DNA of 64,000 nt from Purshia tridentata. Lineage: Eukaryota > Streptophyta > Magnoliopsida > Rosales > Rosaceae. Where the stretch lies: positions 1 to 64,000 of the forward strand of contig QANT01001012.1 of the NCBI GenBank assembly GCA_003254885.1, in the 5' to 3' direction. Positions within the stretch are counted from its first letter, which is position 1, and each line of letters starts with the position of its first letter. Shown here piece by piece: positions 61,596 through 64,000 of this stretch. The notes below the pieces were generated by a model. That model was given only the letters and a program-made list of their open reading frames with translations, did not search any database and was not told the origin of the DNA. A program made the translations under genes and the position numbers.

Positions 61596-61996
61596 GAAAA
61601 ATGCTTGGGTCCTCAAGCTTGAGGATCAACATTGTCCTTAAGCCCGCCAAAAGTCATAATTCTACCGTGCTAGTTCAAAATCGGAACCGTTCAATTTTTA
61701 GATTACCTAATAAAGATCACCTCTACAAAAAATCAACTCAATCGGAAATCGTTTAGTTGCACAATTGTTAACGAATAAATATAAGGTCATAGTTAAAAGA
61801 CTAAACCATGTATCTATTGGTTAACAGTTATACAATCAAACGATTTCCGATTGAGTTGATTTTTTCCAGAAATGATCTTTATTAGGTGATCTAAAAATTG
61901 AACGGTTTTGATCTTGAACCGGCATGACAGAATTATGATTTTTGGCAGGCTTGAGGACAAGGTTGGTCCTCAAGCTTGAGTACCCAAGCATTGTCC
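61596..61996. mobile_element. palindromic Mutator-like MITE with 9-bp target duplication
   Basis: A 401-base element flanked by the perfect 9-base direct repeat ATTTTTCAT (61587-61595 and 61997-62005). It is almost wholly an inverted repeat: the left arm (about 61596-61770) and right arm (about 61830-61996) pair along roughly 165 bases with near 88 percent identity by eye, sharing AATGCTTGGGT at the outer end and TCAATCGGAAATCGTTT near the centre. Long terminal inverted repeats starting with G and a 9-base target duplication are typical of Mutator-like elements. No transposase is encoded. Confidence 0.85.
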
Positions 61997-62297
61997 ATTT
62001 TTCATTAGGCCACGTCATAAATAACTATCAATTGGGTGCTTGCTTACGTAAGTGTTTGGCAGTGGAAGAGAAAGTAACCAATCATCTCTCTCGTTCTCTC
62101 CCATTGGTTTCCCTTGATAAAGTAACTATCAATTGAATTAGAGTTTGATTACTAAAATGTCCTTATACAATTTTTAATATGTTTTATATCTTTTTTGTTG
62201 TTGTCAAACTAAATATATATATCGATCTAAACAATCTTAAATGGAAAAGTTTTCTTATAAAAAAAGGAAAATAATGATCTAAAAAAGGTGAGGGTAA

Positions 62298-62395
62298 TTT
62301 TATTTGGTTGAAGGCAATTTTGGATTGAGGTTTTATTTGGTTGAGGGCAATTTGAGGTTTTCTTTGGTTGGGGGCAATTTTGAATTCTTTTAAAA
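62298..62395. repeat. short minisatellite, about three units of 27-33 bp
   Basis: Three successive units resembling TTTTATTTGGTTGAGGGCAA, followed by a variable TTTGAGG-like tail. Confidence 0.8.
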
Positions 62396-63055
62396 AGAGT
62401 GAGAGTAGTTTAGCATAAAAAATTTATTGTTTCTTTTCTAATCCGGACCTTCTTTTATAGAATTCAATTTTTTCCGATTAAGAAATTAAATTCTTTATTT
62501 TATGTAGGTCACACACGCTTTTTCATTCTAATATATGTAAGTAAATAAAAGAATTATAATGAAAATCACTCATATTTTTTCCATTCTAATTACAGATAAG
62601 GAAACATATCTTATCCTGAGGCTACAAATCACAAGCAGCAAATTCTCGAGCTTCTTTGATGTTGGGGCCGTGCAGTTGGCGCCAACTAAGTGAGTAAGAA
62701 AGAAGCTACAATTTAAAAAAAAAAAAAAGGAATAATCGGCTATAATAAGTTAATAAGTGAAAACAGCTACTCAAAAAAAAAAAAATGAAAACTGAGAACA
62801 TAGTGTTAGAGATCAAATGGAAAAAAAACAATTAAGTTGACTTGAAAATCAATTATTAACACAGTCTAAGGACGATCCACATCACATGTTTTGTAATTAA
62901 ATGTCAAAATAAAAATATTTTATCTTTTTTTTTTTGGCCAAGAAAAAAATATTTAATCTTTAATAACGAAATAATACTTAAGTCACTAACAATGAAACAA
63001 CAAAGTGGGTTCACAGCAGCTGCCATGGCTCGAGCAGAACGTCCAACACTCCAAC

Positions 63056-63067
63056 TATTTATAAAAA
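63056..63067 (+). promoter_or_regulatory. TATA box of the kinase gene
   Basis: TATTTATAAAAA about 110 bases before the kinase ATG, placed well for a transcription start near 63090 and a leader of about 85 bases. Confidence 0.55.
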
Positions 63068-63175
63068 GCCAACAAACCAACAGATAAAACCCACTTTTCC
63101 ATTGTCCTTGAGACTTCTCTTTTCGCTTCTTGTACAAAAAAACACCAGAACAGAATTCAATAACAAAGACAAGAA

Positions 63176-64000
63176 ATGGGTATTTGCTGGGGATCTCCTT
63201 CTAGTGATCCTCATCCTAACACCAAAACACCATCATCTGCAGGTACAATTACTTCAAGATTAATACAAAGAAAAATGGGTCACTGAAAATTTCACAAAAA
63301 TTTTCTCCAAATTCATTTTAACATGGTCTTGCATGGGTTCTTTCTCTTTACGCATTTAATCTTTCTCTTTCTTTGTTTCTCTCATACATGATTCATGCAT
63401 ATATATTTTGTGCCATTTTAGGGACATCTGGAAATCACAGCACCAACAGAGTCTCATACACAAGCAGCAGTGCAGAAAAAAGTCAATTTTCAGAGCTGGC
63501 AAGCCCAAACATGGAGGAGTCACAGAGCAATGGATACATCTTGGAGGCACCCAACTTGAAAGTTTTCAGTTTTGCAGAGTTGAAGGCTGCCACCAAGAAT
63601 TTCAGATCAGATGCAGTGCTTGGTGAAGGAGGGTTTGGGAGGGTCTTCAAGGGTTGGGTGGATGAGAAGACCCTTGCACCTTCTAAGGCTGGCACTGGCA
63701 TGATGGTTGCCATCAAGAAATTGAACCCAGAAAGTGTGCAAGGCTTTCAAGAGTGGCAGGTACTTTTTTTTCAACTCTTAGTGCATTATTTAGCATTTTT
63801 AATAGTGTCTATTTGTATTTTATCCACTTATTATAAAGACGGCATCTTTGATTATTATTATTTTTTTTTTGGCCAAACGGCATCTTTGATTATTAACGAT
63901 GTCATGATTTGGCAACCCTATTGCCTCAGCTTTATGACTATTATTATTATTTTTCAATTCCATGGGAATTCAACAAAAGAAGATGTGGGCTCCACTTTTT
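63176..64000 (+). CDS. receptor-like cytoplasmic kinase, RLCK-VII (PBS1-like) family, partial
   Basis: Start of a Ser/Thr protein kinase of the RLCK-VII group, which relays signals from plasma-membrane receptors. Two exons are visible: 63176-63242 and 63422-63759, about 135 residues. The gene continues past the window, and 63760-64000 is intron. The N-terminus MGICWG carries Gly2 for myristoylation and Cys4 for palmitoylation, as in many RLCK-VII members. A Ser-rich linker precedes the typical entry [17 protein letters not shown], the glycine loop [13 protein letters not shown], a family-type insert, and the VAIKK lysine. The closest subgroup would be NAK/PIX/APK1-like; the catalytic loop is not in view. 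A TATA box lies 110 bases upstream. Confidence 0.9.

Larger units (their letters stand above)
60481..63055. other. spacer between RKD and kinase genes
   Basis: RKD 3' flank, then AT-rich DNA with a palindromic MITE (61596-61996), a short minisatellite (62298-62395), a 14-base perfect palindrome (62674-62687) and several A runs. No gene recognised; open frames such as 60984-61322 lack any domain. Confidence 0.6.

Noticed and set aside
1-64000. LTR retrotransposons, LINE reverse transcriptases, tRNA, rRNA, CRISPR or viral insertions
   Set aside because: No reverse transcriptase, integrase or capsid-like frames, no paired long terminal repeats and no tRNA-like folds were recognised on either strand by reading. 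A repeat-library search could still find old fragments.

Overview
The window is nuclear DNA from a dicot plant. Genes have many short introns with plant-type GT-AG junctions, the spacers are AT-rich, and every recognisable protein is a plant family member. Compact genes separated by 1-4 kb of low-copy DNA suggest a small woody rosid genome. Rosaceae (for example Prunus) is my guess from overall look, not something I could prove.

Left third (1-17.3 kb): a WOX13-type homeobox gene (minus), a 3.5 kb gene-poor spacer, a TRM/LONGIFOLIA-related gene (minus) and another 4 kb gene-poor spacer. Centre (17.3-32 kb): the maintenance DNA methyltransferase MET1 (plus), whose RFD, BAH and catalytic domains all lie in one 4.6 kb exon, then a 24-exon tomosyn/Lgl-like R-SNARE protein gene (plus).

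32-46.6 kb: I read this as a tandem duplication of a unit of about 10 kb. The left copy holds an intact THEP1-type NTPase (minus), an HMGB chromatin protein (minus) and GET1, a receptor for tail-anchored proteins (plus). The right copy keeps an intact HMGB paralogue, a shredded THEP1 remnant and only the 3' flank of GET1. A third partial copy of the HMGB upstream region, split by a Tourist-like MITE, leads straight into GET1.

Right part (46.6-64 kb): an hnRNP F/H-like RRM gene (plus), a Rab escort protein gene (plus), an RKD5-like RWP-RK transcription factor gene (plus), a palindromic Mutator-type MITE with a 9-bp target duplication, and the first two exons of an RLCK-VII kinase (plus) that runs off the window.

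The genes serve unrelated housekeeping and developmental roles, and I see no operon-like or biosynthetic cluster. The gene models were assembled by eye from frames and splice sites. Each complete model sums to a multiple of three with an intact frame, which supports the exon choices. I found no convincing undescribed system. The most interesting signals are structural: intron loss and exon duplication in MET1, a duplicated intron/exon boundary in the tomosyn gene, and the uneven fate of the 10-kb tandem duplication. Two single-N positions (29169 and 56041) lie in or beside duplicated sequence and may mark assembly joins.
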